Source of the DNA: Phoebastria nigripes
Taxonomy: Eukaryota > Chordata > Aves > Procellariiformes > Diomedeidae
Reading direction: 5' to 3'
Assembly: GCA_035582835.1 (NCBI GenBank)
Contig: JAYKAV010002970.1
Location: 62,001-126,000, forward strand
Length of the DNA stretch: 64,000 bases
Made by a program: the position numbers and the translations under genes. The notes beneath the pieces were generated by a model that was given only the letters and a program-made list of their open reading frames with translations, had not been told where the DNA came from and made no database searches. Positions 25,686 through 35,821 of the stretch are shown here, one piece after another; the first letter of the stretch is position 1; each line of letters begins with the position of its first letter.

Positions 25686-26476
25686 CACAACCCCAGGTCC
25701 TTTGCCACCAGGCAGCTTTTCAGTCACTCTTCCCCAAGCCTGAAGCGTTGCATGGGGTTGTTGTAACCCAAGTGCAGGACCCGACACCTAGCCTTGTTGA
25801 ACCTCATACAATTGGCCTCGGCCCATCAATCCAGCCTGTCCAGGTCCCTCTGTAGAGCCTTCCTACCCTCAAGCTAATCAACGCTCCCGCCCAACTTGGT
25901 GTCGTCTGCAAACTTACTGAGGGCGCACTCGGTCCCCTNGTCCAGATCATTGATAAAGATATTAAACAGAACTGGCCCCAACACTGAGCCCTGGGGGACA
26001 CCACTTGTGACTGGCCACCAACTGGATTGAACTCCATTCACCACAACTCTTTGGGCCCGGACAGCCATACAGTTATTTACCCAGCAAAGAGTACACCTGT
26101 CCAAGCCATGAGCAGCCAGTTCCTCCAGGAAAATNCTGTGGACAATGGTGTCAAAGGCTTCACTAAAGTCTAGGTAGACAATATCCACAGCCTTTCCCTC
26201 ATCCACCAAGTGGGTCACCTTGTCCTAGAAGGAGATCAGGTTAGTCAAGCAGGACCTGCCTTTCATAAACCCATGCTGACTGGGCCTGATCGCCTGGTTG
26301 TCCTGTACGTGCCATGTGATGGCACTCAAGGTGATCTGCTCCATAACCTTCCCCGGCACTGAGGTCAGACTGACAGGCCTGTAGTTCCCTGGATCCTCCT
26401 TCTGGCCCTTCTTGTAAATGAGCGTCACATTTGCTAACTTCGCCAGCTCCCTCAGTACCCTTGGGTAGATCCCATA
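25686..26476 (-). pseudogene. CR1 ORF2 reverse transcriptase core, broken
   Basis: The core fingers and palm motifs are readable: [23 protein letters not shown] near 26,330-26,430, [11 protein letters not shown] (26,230-26,270), motif A VYLDFSEAFD (about 26,165), motif [15 protein letters not shown] (about 25,965-26,005) and motif C FADDTKLGG (about 25,885-25,910). A TAG near 26,225 replaces a Tyr codon before DKVTHL. A second TAG near 25,875 follows GGSVD. Beyond the LTR junction, the family block between RVLREL and ANVT looks shortened by roughly 25 codons. The catalytic Asp of motif A and the Asp pair of motif C are retained, but stops and insertions make the copy inactive. Confidence 0.88.
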
Positions 26477-27035
26477 TGTTGTGGTTTAACCCGGCAGGCA
26501 GCCAAACACCACACAGCTGCTCGCTCACTCCTCGCTCCCTTCAGTGGGATGGGGGAGAGAATCGGAAAAAAAAAAAAGTAAGATTTGTGGATTGAGATAA
26601 AGACAGTTTAATAAAACAGAAAAGGAAGGGAAAATAATAATAATAATAACAGTAATAATAATGATAACAACAACAACAACAACAACAACAGTAGAATATA
26701 CAAAATGAGTGATGCACAATGCAATTACTCAACACCCGCCGACTGATACCCAAGCAGCGACCACTACTTTCTGGACCACGCCTCCTATTTATATACTGAG
26801 TATAACNTCGTACGGTATGGAATACCCCTTTGGCCAGTCGGGCTGGCTGTCCAGGCTATGCTCCCTCCCAGCTTCTAGTGCACCTGACAGAGCATGGGAA
26901 GCTGAAAAGTCCTTGACTAGTAGACTACTTAGCAACAACTAAAAACATCAGTGTGTTATCAACGTTCTTCTCATATTAAATCCAAAACACAGCACTAGGA
27001 AGACATTTAACTCTATCCCAGCCAAAACCAGGACA
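26477..27035 (-). mobile_element. Solo LTR (subfamily A) inserted in the CR1
   Basis: A 559-bp element; the forward strand begins TGTTGTGGTTTAACCCGG and ends CCAGCCAAAACCAGGACA, the reverse complement of the family termini. On the minus strand there is a TATA box (forward TTTATATACT near 26,788-26,797) and an ATTAAA poly(A) signal (forward TTTAAT, 26,607-26,612). A trinucleotide tract (ATA/ACA units, forward 26,633-26,690) corresponds to the ATT tract of the other copies. The flanks CCATA (26,472-26,476) and CCATC (27,036-27,040) fit a 5-bp target duplication with one change. It splits the reverse transcriptase region of the CR1, so it is younger than that element. No internal retroviral sequence remains. 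Confidence 0.92.
26633..26692. repeat. Trinucleotide microsatellite inside the LTR
   Basis: AAT/ATA units followed by about eight ACA units, ending at GTAGAA. The tract sits where the sister LTRs carry ATT/ATC repeats, so it grew from a family-specific seed. Confidence 0.85.
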
Positions 27036-27680
27036 CCATCCAGCCCTATAGACTTGTGTGTGTCTAAGTGGTGTAGCAGGTCACTAACCATTTCCCCTTG
27101 GATTATGGTGGCTTCATTCTCCTCCCTGTCCCTGTCTTCCAGCTCAGGGGGCTGGGTACCGGGAGAACAACTGGTCTTACTATTAAAGACTGAGGCAAAG
27201 AAGGCATTAAGTACCTCAGCCTTTTCCTCATCCTTTGTCACTATGTTTCCCTCCACATCCAATAAAGGATGGAGATTCTTCTTAACCCTCCTATTGTTGC
27301 TAATGTATTTATAGAAACATTTTTTATTGTCTTTTATGGCAGTAGCCAGATTAAGTTCTAGTTGGGCTTTGGCCCTTCTAATTTTCTCCCTGCATAACCT
27401 CANGACATCTTTGTAGTCCTCCTGAGTTGCCTGCCCCTTCTTCCAAAGATCATAAACTCTCCTTTTTTTCCTGGCTTCCAGCCAAAGCTCTCTGTTCAGC
27501 CAGGCCAGTCTTCTTCCCTGCCAACTCATCTTTTGGCACATAGGAACAGCCTGCTCCTGTGCCTTTAAGATTTCCTTCTTGAAGAATGTCCTGGACTCCT
27601 TTGCCCTTCAGGACTGCCTCCCAAGGGACTCTGTCAACCAGTCTCCTAAAGAGGCCACAGTCTGCCCTCCAGAAGTCCAA
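27036..27680 (-). pseudogene. CR1 ORF2 linker and N-terminal reverse transcriptase, broken
   Basis: Two frames share this segment. The first runs from 27,680 (FRRLVDRVPWEAVLKGKG) to about 27,545. The second begins about 27,541 with WLNRELWLEARKKRR and continues through AEVLNAFFASVF and LLHHLDTHKSIGLDG. The LDTHKS.GLDG phrase is the start of the CR1 reverse transcriptase domain. The frame is cut at 27,035 by the inserted LTR, after the codons for LDG. At least one frameshift separates the two pieces. Confidence 0.85.
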
Positions 27681-28284
27681 GGTAGCGGTTCTGCTGACCC
27701 CCTTTCTTACTTCTCCAAGAATGGAAAACTATCATTTCATGATCGCTGAGCCCAAGACGGCCTCCAACCATCACGTCACCCACAAGTCCTTCTCTGTTCA
27801 CAAACAACAGGTCCAGCGGGGCGCCTTCCCTAGTTGGCTCCCTCACCAGCTGTGTCAGGAAGTTGTCTTCCACACACTCCAGGAACCTCCCAGACTGTTT
27901 CCTCTCTGCTGTATTGTATTTCCAGCAGACATCTGGTAAGTTGAAGTCCCCCACAAGAACATGGGCTAGTGATTGTGAGTTTTCTCCCAGCTGCTTATAG
28001 AATATTTTGTCTGCCTCTTCATCCTGGTTGGGCGGTCTATAACAGACTCCCACCATGATATCTGCCTTGTTGGCCTTCCCCCTGATTCTTACCCATAAAC
28101 ACTCAACCCTATCGTCACCATCATTAAGCTCTAGACANTCAAAACACTNNCTAACATAAAGGGCTACCCCACTGCCTCTCCTTCTTTGCCTGTTCCTTCT
28201 GAAGAGTTTATAGCCATCCATTGCAGCACTCCAGTTGTGCAAGTCATCCCACCATGTTGCTGTGATGACAACTATATCGTAGTT
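27646..28284 (-). pseudogene. CR1 ORF2 endonuclease domain, broken
   Basis: The translation carries CR1 endonuclease landmarks in order: HNWSAAMDGYK, a GVALYV strand, the VECLWVRIRGK block, VGVCYRPPNQDEEAD, VGDFNLPDVCW (the catalytic Asp/Asn motif) and a C-terminal LSDHEMI (the catalytic Asp/His). Upstream of HNWSAAMDG the usual ITETWW reads ITATWW: GCA at 28,258-28,260 replaces the Glu codon, removing a metal-binding residue. After SDHEMI the frame shifts, and the family sequence resumes in another frame at about 27,680 (WRADCGLFRRLVDRVPWEAVLKGKG). This enzyme normally nicks target DNA to prime reverse transcription. Confidence 0.85.
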
Positions 28285-28608
28285 TTATAGCTGCACAATG
28301 GCTTCCAGATCCTCCTGTTTGTTGCCCGTGCTGCATGCATTGGTGTAGATGCACTTCAGTTGGGCTATTGATCCCACCACCTCTTTTGGGCGAGAAGCCC
28401 TAATTCCTACATGACCATTCTCAGGTGCTTCCATGGTTTCTAACACATCCATAACTCTTGCGCCTTTGCTGCTGCATGGACCTCCATCCCCTACCTCCAC
28501 TGAGACGGCAGACCAAAGGACCTCACTAGAACACCATCCCTCAAATGTTGGCGTGCTGCCCCCAGGCTTATCTCTAGTGAGCCTGGTTTTGTCCCTTTCC
28601 CCCTTCAA
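28285..28608 (-). pseudogene. CR1 ORF2, N-terminal segment ending at a premature stop
   Basis: This frame follows ORF1 directly and ends with a QLKCIYTNACSTGNKQEDLE-type motif, the conserved start of the CR1 ORF2 endonuclease (Exo/Endo/Phos family). The frame then meets TAA at 28,285-28,287, where CR1 copies normally have a Glu codon (GAA); a single G-to-T change would explain it. The same frame continues beyond the stop into the endonuclease piece at 27,646-28,242. The preceding roughly 75 codons are poorly conserved linker between the ORFs. Confidence 0.75.
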
Positions 28609-28610
28609 AT

Positions 28611-29627
28611 CTAGTTTAAAGCTCTTTCAATGAGCCCTGCTAACTCCTGTGCAAAGATCCTTTTCCCCCTTTGAGACAGGTGTACCNCATCTGTCGCCAG
28701 CAGGCCTGGTGTCGTGTAGACTGACCCATGATCAAAAACCCCAAAATTCTGCCAGTGACACCAGGCTCGGAGCCAGGTATTGATCTCCTGGCTCTTCCTG
28801 TTTCTTCCCTCATCATNCCCTGNGACTGGAAGGGTAGAGGAGAACACTACTTGTNCTCCTGACCCCTTAACCAGTCGTCTCAAGGCCCTGAAGTCTCTCT
28901 TGATTTCCTTCAGACTTCTAGTTGCAACGTCATCACTGCCTACCTGAAAAATCAATAATCGATAATAATCTGAGGGCCGTACCAGGGTAGGAAGCTTTCT
29001 CTTCACGTCTTTAACCTGGGCCCCAGGGAGGCAGCAGACTTCCCTAAGAAGTGGGTCCGGTCTGCATATTGGGCCTTCGGTTCCCTTCAGAAGGGAGTCT
29101 CCTATGACAATGACCCATCTTTTTTTCTTTATGGAAGCAGTTTTGACGCAGGGCATAGGCNGACTTAACCTCAGCGACACCTCCAAGCTAGATGAACCAT
29201 CGTCCTCATTATTGTCTGGTTTCACTTGCAGACCCTCATACCTATTACGCAAGGGCACCGGGGAAGGTGGGGTAGTCACAGAGGAGACGCGCCTGCTGTG
29301 CCGGGCAGGAACTTGTGGCCATTGCCCCCTATCCCTTAGGTCGCTGTGTTCAGCCAGGTGGAGAGAGGATAGGGAATCCTCCGTATCGTGCATCCTGTCT
29401 GCTTCTTGGGCCTGCCTCAGGGAAGGTAGTGTGTGATTCCAGCAGTCTGTCTCTCTCTTGCACTCCCTGATACTCCTCAACCTCCTCACCTCCTCCCGGA
29501 GCTCTGTCACTAAGCGGAGGAGTTCCTCTACCTGGGTGCACCTCCCACAGGTGTGCTCACTGCTGCCGTCCGGTACTGGCACAAGAGCAGGGCACAGCCT
29601 GCAGCCTGGCACCTTCTGTCTTATCAA
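28611..29627 (-). CDS. CR1 ORF1 protein, open, GDSL/SGNH esterase type
   Basis: An uninterrupted 338-codon frame containing a few Ns. Cys pairs C9-x2-C12 and C27-x2-C30 (with H25) form a small zinc-finger-like N-terminus. Residues 32-53 are a heptad-like Leu/Glu/Arg stretch suited to a short coiled coil. The C-terminal half is an esterase of the SGNH family: GDSL at residues 176-179 carries the likely nucleophile Ser, and D313-x-V-H316 supplies the Asp/His pair. In CR1 and related LINEs, ORF1 proteins bind the element RNA and assist retrotransposition; the role of the esterase domain is less clear. No ATG is visible at the start: the frame can be entered at a TTG (29,625-29,627) and remains open upstream, so the true start may be truncated. 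The first in-frame Met is residue 79. Expression is not implied. Confidence 0.8.
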   Translation of the reverse strand: MIRQKVPGCRLCPALVPVPDGSSEHTCGRCTQVEELLRLVTELREEVRRLRSIRECKRETDCWNHTLPSLRQAQEADRMHDTEDSLSSLHLAEHSDLRDRGQWPQVPARHSRRVSSVTTPPSPVPLRNRYEGLQVKPDNNEDDGSSSLEVSLRLSXPMPCVKTASIKKKRWVIVIGDSLLKGTEGPICRPDPLLREVCCLPGAQVKDVKRKLPTLVRPSDYYRLLIFQVGSDDVATRSLKEIKRDFRALRRLVKGSGXQVVFSSTLPVXGXDEGRNRKSQEINTWLRAWCHWQNFGVFDHGSVYTTPGLLATDXVHLSQRGKRIFAQELAGLIERALN

Positions 29628-29636
29628 GTGTAGATC

Positions 29637-32429
29637 TTGACAGTGGTTTGATGCAAATATTGTGAATGTTGCTACTGTTCATTGTACATACTAAGAATGA
29701 AGAAGTTACTGTAACTTTATGATTGGCTTATATGCACAACTGTATTTGTATGTATGCATATATACCTATGGGAGGGAAGGGGAAGTAAGGGGAAGCTTAT
29801 GCTGTTTCCAATGCTCTATGTCTATGTAAACTCAGAGTAAAAATCCAGATCATTATTTCCATTAATGTTGGAGCAGGGTTCTAGCTTATCTTCCATGCCT
29901 ATAGGGAAAACCTATATACTAATAGGGAGATTCATGTAGGACTTCTGAAACTGAATATTACTAATGTTGTTCAATGCTGCAATTCAGAAAAAGGAATGCA
30001 GAAATCAAATTCAGGTTAGAATTCCATTGAGGCAAAAAGTGAATATTGGGTTAGAAACTAAAATAAAGTGTTAAGTTTCTGCTTTTTCAGGTTTCTGTAA
30101 AAATAGAAGTGTAACAAATATTTCCACTGAAGGTCGTAGGGTAAAAATTTTTTTTTTTTTCCTTTGATTCACGCTATACAGAAAGGTGAGGAAGTTACCC
30201 CGTCACACTGAGCAATGCATCGCTATTAAAATATGAACATTGAACAGGTTTGTAAAATTTTTCTTGTGGCTGCTACAAAGTTTTATTTTAAAAGAGATCT
30301 TTTACTCTGACAAATAAACATCCAAAAAACTATGAACCCAGGAATAAATATGAAGGTGTTAAAAAAAAAAAGAAAAACATTGTTCAAAGNGGATGAGAAG
30401 TACCAGCTGTAGGTCATGTAAAATGACTGAGAGTTCATGAAATCTTATTAAACAAAAGAACTCATAAGAAATAAGGCATTTTGTAATCCACTTCCTAGCT
30501 TCCTAAGCAATGAAGGGATTGACTGGGTGAAGCCCAGTGTTTCAAAAGCTGTTGCTTTACTTTTTCCAAGGCTAATTAGTTTTTCCAAAACTAAGTTTAT
30601 TCTGCTTTTCAGTTCAATTGTCTTGAAAGAATATTGAACACAACATCCAAGAACCCAACTGTCTCAAAAAATGTGGTGTTTCTCAAGTCCAAGGTTGAAA
30701 CAGAGTGTAAGTCAGTCGAACATTCCTAAATTCAACCCTATAAAAGTACTTTGCCACACTATATTGATCTTGTTTCCAATTACAATAATTAAAACTCAAA
30801 AATCACATCTAGGCACCCTAAAGAAGCTTAAAACAGATAGAGCAAAAAAGCCTTTCACAGTTTTCCAACAGTCTTGGACAAGAAATTTATTGAAGAACAG
30901 ACACTTGAGTTAAAAAAAAAAAAAAAGGTAAAAACAAAGGACAACAGGAATACAGGATTTCAGCATGAATATGTATGTACTTGAGACTAAATAATTTTCT
31001 TCAATTTCATTGGAACAGAATTTCATATACACATAATTTTAAGTTCCACAGAGTCATGAGTCTATAACGGGGAAAAAAGATTCAGGTTTGTTTGGTTGGT
31101 TGTCTTTTTTCAAACTTGTAATGGTTTCTACAATAGAAAAAAGATGCATGACAGAAGACAAGAACTATTTAAAAAAAAATCTTATTTTCCCCCCAAAAAA
31201 CAGAAGAAATCCCAAAGAACTGCTATGCACAATAGGTGAAGTTCCAGAGATGAAGGGGTTATTTACTACTACTACTAAGTGCAGTTTGTTTCACAGTAGT
31301 ATCACTGTTCATTTTCAAAGCACCCACAGACATTTGATCTTTATTTTCCAATGACCATTTGAGTTTCAAAAGAAACACTTGAAAAAGTCAGAAAGTATCA
31401 TCACCAAGAGCACATCTTTCCTCACTGAGAAAAGTGATTTAAAATGTGACTAATTAAAAGCATTTATCATCTTTCTGCTCTCTCCTTTTTTTGTCCTTAA
31501 CTACAATGCAATCATTTTAGTGACTGATGTCTTCAAATTTGTGTGTTTAACTTAGTCATATGACTAAAAATGAGTTAAGTACTTAGTGGATAAAAACACT
31601 TCACTAAAAGTTAGAATATTATCATGTGATATATTATGTGTATTCTTTTAACTCTTATAATGTTCGCTGAAAGATATATTAAATTTTCTCTTGAAATACA
31701 TCTGTTAAATAAGTTCAAATATACTAACCTGTACAGAATACCTGCAAGTAGTATATGTAACATACTATTTCAGCATCATCATAAGTAAAGGTTTTAAGGA
31801 TGTAAGGTTTTAAAATATCGATGAAATGGTTAATGCCCAAATGACTCTGTTAACCTCTATTAAGACTGAATGGTATAGGCAACTTCCAGAGAACAGTTTT
31901 GTCTCCTGGGTAGTTCTTTCCTTTTTTTTTTTTTTTCTTAATATGAATGACTTTATAGTTATAGCACGTTTGGTATCCAGGAAAAATCTTAGCTTTCACT
32001 TATTTGGCCATTGTTGAAAAAAAATAGGACTAGAAGCTCTCTTGGTGAATCAGAAATTCTAATCAAAAGTCATTATCAACATGTGAATATAACAGGATGT
32101 GGACAATGAAAGAGTTATCTTGGTAAATGTTACAGAGAAGAAGTTGAAATTTGCAATTTGGTCTAAAAACAAAACAGATGTTTGATCTTGACTGAATCTC
32201 TTTCTAGGGGACACCTTTGCTGAGGAGTGGAAATCAAGTATGTATTTTAAGATGATCTATTTAGAATGTAAACCAAATTAAGAAGCAATTTATATGGACT
32301 GGATGCCAGATTTAATTAGTATTATTTTGCCAGATTATATTAGTATTATAGATACAGGAACTCAAATTTGATGCAACAGAAGACAGAAATTAATACATAG
32401 GAGCGAAACCATTTATTTAAAAGGACTGA
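29637..32429. other. AT-rich non-coding DNA, nothing recognised
   Basis: Immediately upstream (in element orientation) of the CR1. Homopolymer runs occur at 30,149-30,161, 30,360-30,371, 30,911-30,926 and 31,922-31,936. Open frames (30,671-30,913, 31,088-31,354) lack recognisable motifs. Confidence 0.5.
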
Positions 32430-32788
32430 ATAAACAACACAAGAAGTTTCCCAGGGAAACTGAGGTGACTGAAGGATGTATAATACAATTACCAAGTCTC
32501 TTTACAAAAACTATGGTCAGTCAAATGAACCCATCCAATTGCAGATTTAAAACAGATAAAGAGAATTAATCCCTTTCTAACAGGTAGCTCTTACTGCAGG
32601 ATATTGAAAATGAAAAAAGTTTATCTGTTTTCAAAAAGGAACTAGAAAAGTTCATAGAAGAATAATTCAAGGAAGATTATTAATTACGTAGAAACCATAT
32701 TAAGTCCTTGAGACAAAACCTGTTTGACCTTGGAGAACATTCTGAGCATTATCACTACATATTTGTCCTATTCTTACATACATGTTGA
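32430..32788 (+). mobile_element. Ancient CR1/L3-like LINE 3' fragment
   Basis: The most telling part is 32,590-32,788: AAAGTTTATCTGTTTTCAA, then a phrase translating as FKKELEKFIEE-like, then CATTATCACTACATATTTGTCC and TTCTTACATA. This order of phrases is typical of the 3' untranslated end of old CR1/L3-type LINEs in amniotes. No frame is intact. The left boundary is a guess. It abuts a younger CR1 tail at 32,790. Confidence 0.55.
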
Positions 32789-32789
32789 T

Positions 32790-32897
32790 GTGGCACATAG
32801 GGACATGGTTTAGTGGTGGACTTGGCAGTGTTAGGTTTACGGTTGGACTTGATGATCTTAAAGGTCTTTTCCAGCTTAAATGATTCTATGATTCTTC
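32790..32897 (+). mobile_element. CR1 3' end, short truncated copy
   Basis: About 105 bp matching the last part of the same CR1 type as 24,295-29,636 but in the opposite orientation: GGACATGGTTTAGTGGTGGA at about 32,800, then CAGTGTTAGGTTTACGGTTGG and GATGATCTTAAAGG, ending in AATGATTCTATGATTCTT, the terminal octamer repeat. It is a severely 5'-truncated insertion, the commonest form of CR1. Confidence 0.92.
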
Positions 32898-34659
32898 CCC
32901 AAACATCCACTTTTGGCCACTCTAAGAAACAGGATGTAAACTTACATGGACCTGCTGCTTAACGTGGTTTAGTTGTAGTATTAACAGCAGTGTTAGCATC
33001 AGTGGAAAGGAAAAGTCCATCTATTACTTGTTTTCCAGCTCGTACTAGATTAATGCAGTTACTGCTGGGAAGATGTAATCAAGGTCTTTGTTTGGGGGAG
33101 TGTTTTACTGCAGGCTTCACCCATGACACTAATTCAACCTGAATTCATTCATACTTTCAAAATGATCATACAAGAAGTTAAACCAAAATAACTGGTATGA
33201 TTTTATGTCAGCTTTTAATCAGTTTATGAAAAAGTTCATAAAGTTCACTACATTCATCAATTCAGGGCGTTCTTTCTAATCATATGTTCCTGACATGTTT
33301 CCATTTTTAAAAATATTTTTAAATTATATCTTTTAATTATATTGCTTTTATTATGTTATAAAACAAATATATTGAGGAATGGATTAGTGGGAGCTATGGA
33401 ACTTGTAGTACTCCATAGTGTGGTCAATCCTATACTCTCACCAATCAGAGATATATATTAAAGACAGCTCTATTACATATAGAAATATTTCTTTTAACAT
33501 GTATGGATTTACCACCAGGAACTAAAGATACTCTAACATTCAAAAATTACAGTGATGACACTCTGAATTCTGTGATGCAGTCTACACTCTAGAGTGTCCC
33601 CTTTTTGGTCTGCCTTTACTTTGTAGTATCCCAGTGTCAGGATTTCATCTCATAACAACCATACCCAGTCAATCAGTTGAGATAATTTTTTATCTTGTTA
33701 AGAAGTATAAGAAATCTCCAGTGCAAAACTCCCAGCAGAGGCATATAAAGTTCATCCATATAGCACTGAGTGGTCATAGTTCTGCCAAAATTAACATAAT
33801 ATATTTGTATATATTATACTAATTATCATTAACTCCTTAATTCCAAATGTCTAATTTTGATTGTTTAGTAGACCAGAAAATTATTTAATCAAGCGATTAA
33901 TGTCTCCTTAACCAAGTTTTATTATTAGGTTAAAGCCTTAATCTGATTTGAATTATTATCAGGGCCTCTGGCAGTTTATTTTTTTGTATAATGACAAGTG
34001 CCTAAACCACCAAGCACTAAGTAATAACCATAGCATGGCTGTACTGTGCATCCAAGTATCCCAATAAGCTTTTCAAGGTATTCCCCCAGGTTTTTTTTTT
34101 GGAGTTGCCTGTTTGTTTCTTTGCTTTTGATCAAGTACTCAGCACTNCAGAAATACATTCCTTCTAGTATTTATGCCTGTTACCTCCGTTCTGCTCTCAC
34201 AGAGATGAACAATTCCCATGACTTCTACTGTAAGACACCAACTTCTAATTGTTGCATGCTGAGAAGATAAATATAACAACCACTTCTCATACAGTTCAAC
34301 TGCTTGTCTCCACTGAGTTGCCCATGTCCATTTTGCCCATGACTCTGTTCAAGCAAGTTCTCAAGTTACCCTCTTAGTAACTAGTAATAATATTGATACA
34401 ATCAAACCAGGAACTTTTCACCTGGCATTTTTTCATAATTGTAGGGAAGTAATTCTGGAAGGTTTATTAACACTGACAAAGAGGAATCTCTTATGAAAGA
34501 CAAATGTATCTATATTAATTTTCTCCATAAAGTGGACTAGCTCTTCCTATTTTATTCATGCCCAGATATTTATTATGTTGAACTAAATGACAATGGAAGT
34601 ATTCAAAGAGGTATAATGGTAAAAGCTATTAAAAACCCTAACTGAACAAAGGTGGAGGG
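32898..34659. other. AT-rich non-coding DNA, nothing recognised
   Basis: No repeat family or coding motif recognised. A T run is present at 34,091-34,100. Confidence 0.5.
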
Positions 34660-34697
34660 TTTTTGTTTTGTTTTGTTTTGTTTTGTTTTGTTTTGTT
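34660..34697. repeat. (TTTTG)n microsatellite
   Basis: About seven TTTTG units, ending TTTCC. Confidence 0.92.
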
Positions 34698-34806
34698 TCC
34701 AAAACCAAACTAGACTCTCTTCAGTAAAAAAAGTAGCTTTTTCCTCTGGAGATGGAAGTTGACAATATTAAGTCCACCAGCAACTCATTAAAAATATAAA
34801 AAAAAN

Positions 34807-34858
34807 ATATAATAAATAGTCCAATTCATATAATAACTCATATAATAAATAGTCCAAT
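34807..34858. repeat. Short direct repeat, 19 bp, two copies
   Basis: ATATAATAAATAGTCCAAT at 34,807-34,825 recurs exactly at 34,840-34,858. This is a local duplication in AT-rich sequence. Confidence 0.85.
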
Positions 34859-35764
34859 ACATCAAGCATTGTTATTTTAAGTGTAAATAAAATAAAATCT
34901 TTTTTCCATGAATTTCTAGAAATCAATGAAAAATACATGGAATCTACATATAAGCAAAATGAAATACCTTCTGTTTACTGTATAAGTCAAGAAAGTGACA
35001 TTTTATACAGTGAAGATCCTCTAAAAGATAGTAAACTTAAGTCAGGGGGAAAAAGATCTATTAAGCTTTTCTTGTTCTTGTTTGTATTCTATGTATACTT
35101 ACTGTGTTTCATTCAGAGGGCATTCATATGGTACACCATTTTGACATTCCANTCTAACTACCTACTTTTTTTTTCTATCTCTGACACTACAGTGAGAAAT
35201 TTGCATTCTCTTGTCCAAGATAGACCATTTCAAGTTGAAACAAGAGAGTAGTTATAACAGTATGTCATAACAATAAATGGTTGACAACTCTACCCCTTCC
35301 AAAAGCTAGACACCAAACCTGAACTCTTCAATTTTACCACATTTCCTGGGGGCCTTTTATTTGATATTTTTGTGGGGGTGGGTGGGGCTCTTTGTTGTTT
35401 GGTTTTTTTCCAAATGATATTTCCTATAGAGTTTTGGAAATAACAGCTCAGGAATAAAAGTAATAATAACTATGAAATTATTTTGTGAACTTTCTCAAAT
35501 AGTTTCTAATGGTTTATACGATTTAAAAGAAACCAGAACATTGCAGAATAAGTCCATATTTCAGAGTTTAGTACTTTCAGTTCAGTATTTTCCTATAGAA
35601 AATTGTTTTAATGTGTTCCATCACAAAACTAGAAGTCTGTGAGTTTTGCTTTCACAATGGCATTTTTTCCAACAAAAGTTTTATTGAAGATGATAATTTC
35701 TCCTGGGATATGAAATAAATTCATTTAATTACAAATCGAAGCAGATATTTAACAAACTTCCTTG
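34859..35764. other. AT-rich non-coding DNA, nothing recognised
   Basis: The open frame at 34,937-35,251 contains a hydrophobic run but no family motif, and AT-rich composition explains it. A G/T-rich patch lies at about 35,370-35,395. Confidence 0.5.
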
Positions 35765-35821
35765 CATCATCCTCTCTCTCTCCCCCGTCTCTCTTTCTCT
35801 TCCCCCCCCACCCCCCCGCAC
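35765..35821. repeat. Polypyrimidine tract with C-runs
   Basis: A tract of about 55 bases, almost entirely C and T: CTCTCTCTCCCCC, then CTCTCTTTCTCTTCCCCCCCC and ACCCCCCCG. The C-runs are odd in this AT-rich setting. Confidence 0.8.

Larger units (their letters stand above)
24295..29636 (-). mobile_element. Nearly full-length CR1 LINE, minus strand, carrying two nested LTRs
   Basis: The 3' end is at 24,295, where the forward strand shows CATAGAATCATA...ATCATAGAATCATAG, the reverse complement of the CR1 terminal octamer repeat. Reading toward higher coordinates on the minus strand gives the end of ORF2, reverse transcriptase, endonuclease, then ORF1 up to about 29,636. Removing the two inserted LTRs (24,969-25,685 and 26,477-27,035) leaves about 4.07 kb, close to the usual full CR1 length of about 4.5 kb, so 5' truncation is slight. 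CR1 moves by target-primed reverse transcription using its ORF2 product. This copy cannot move: ORF2 has several stops, frameshifts and both insertions. CR1 usually leaves no clear target duplication, and I see none. The 5' boundary is uncertain by some tens of bases. Confidence 0.93.
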
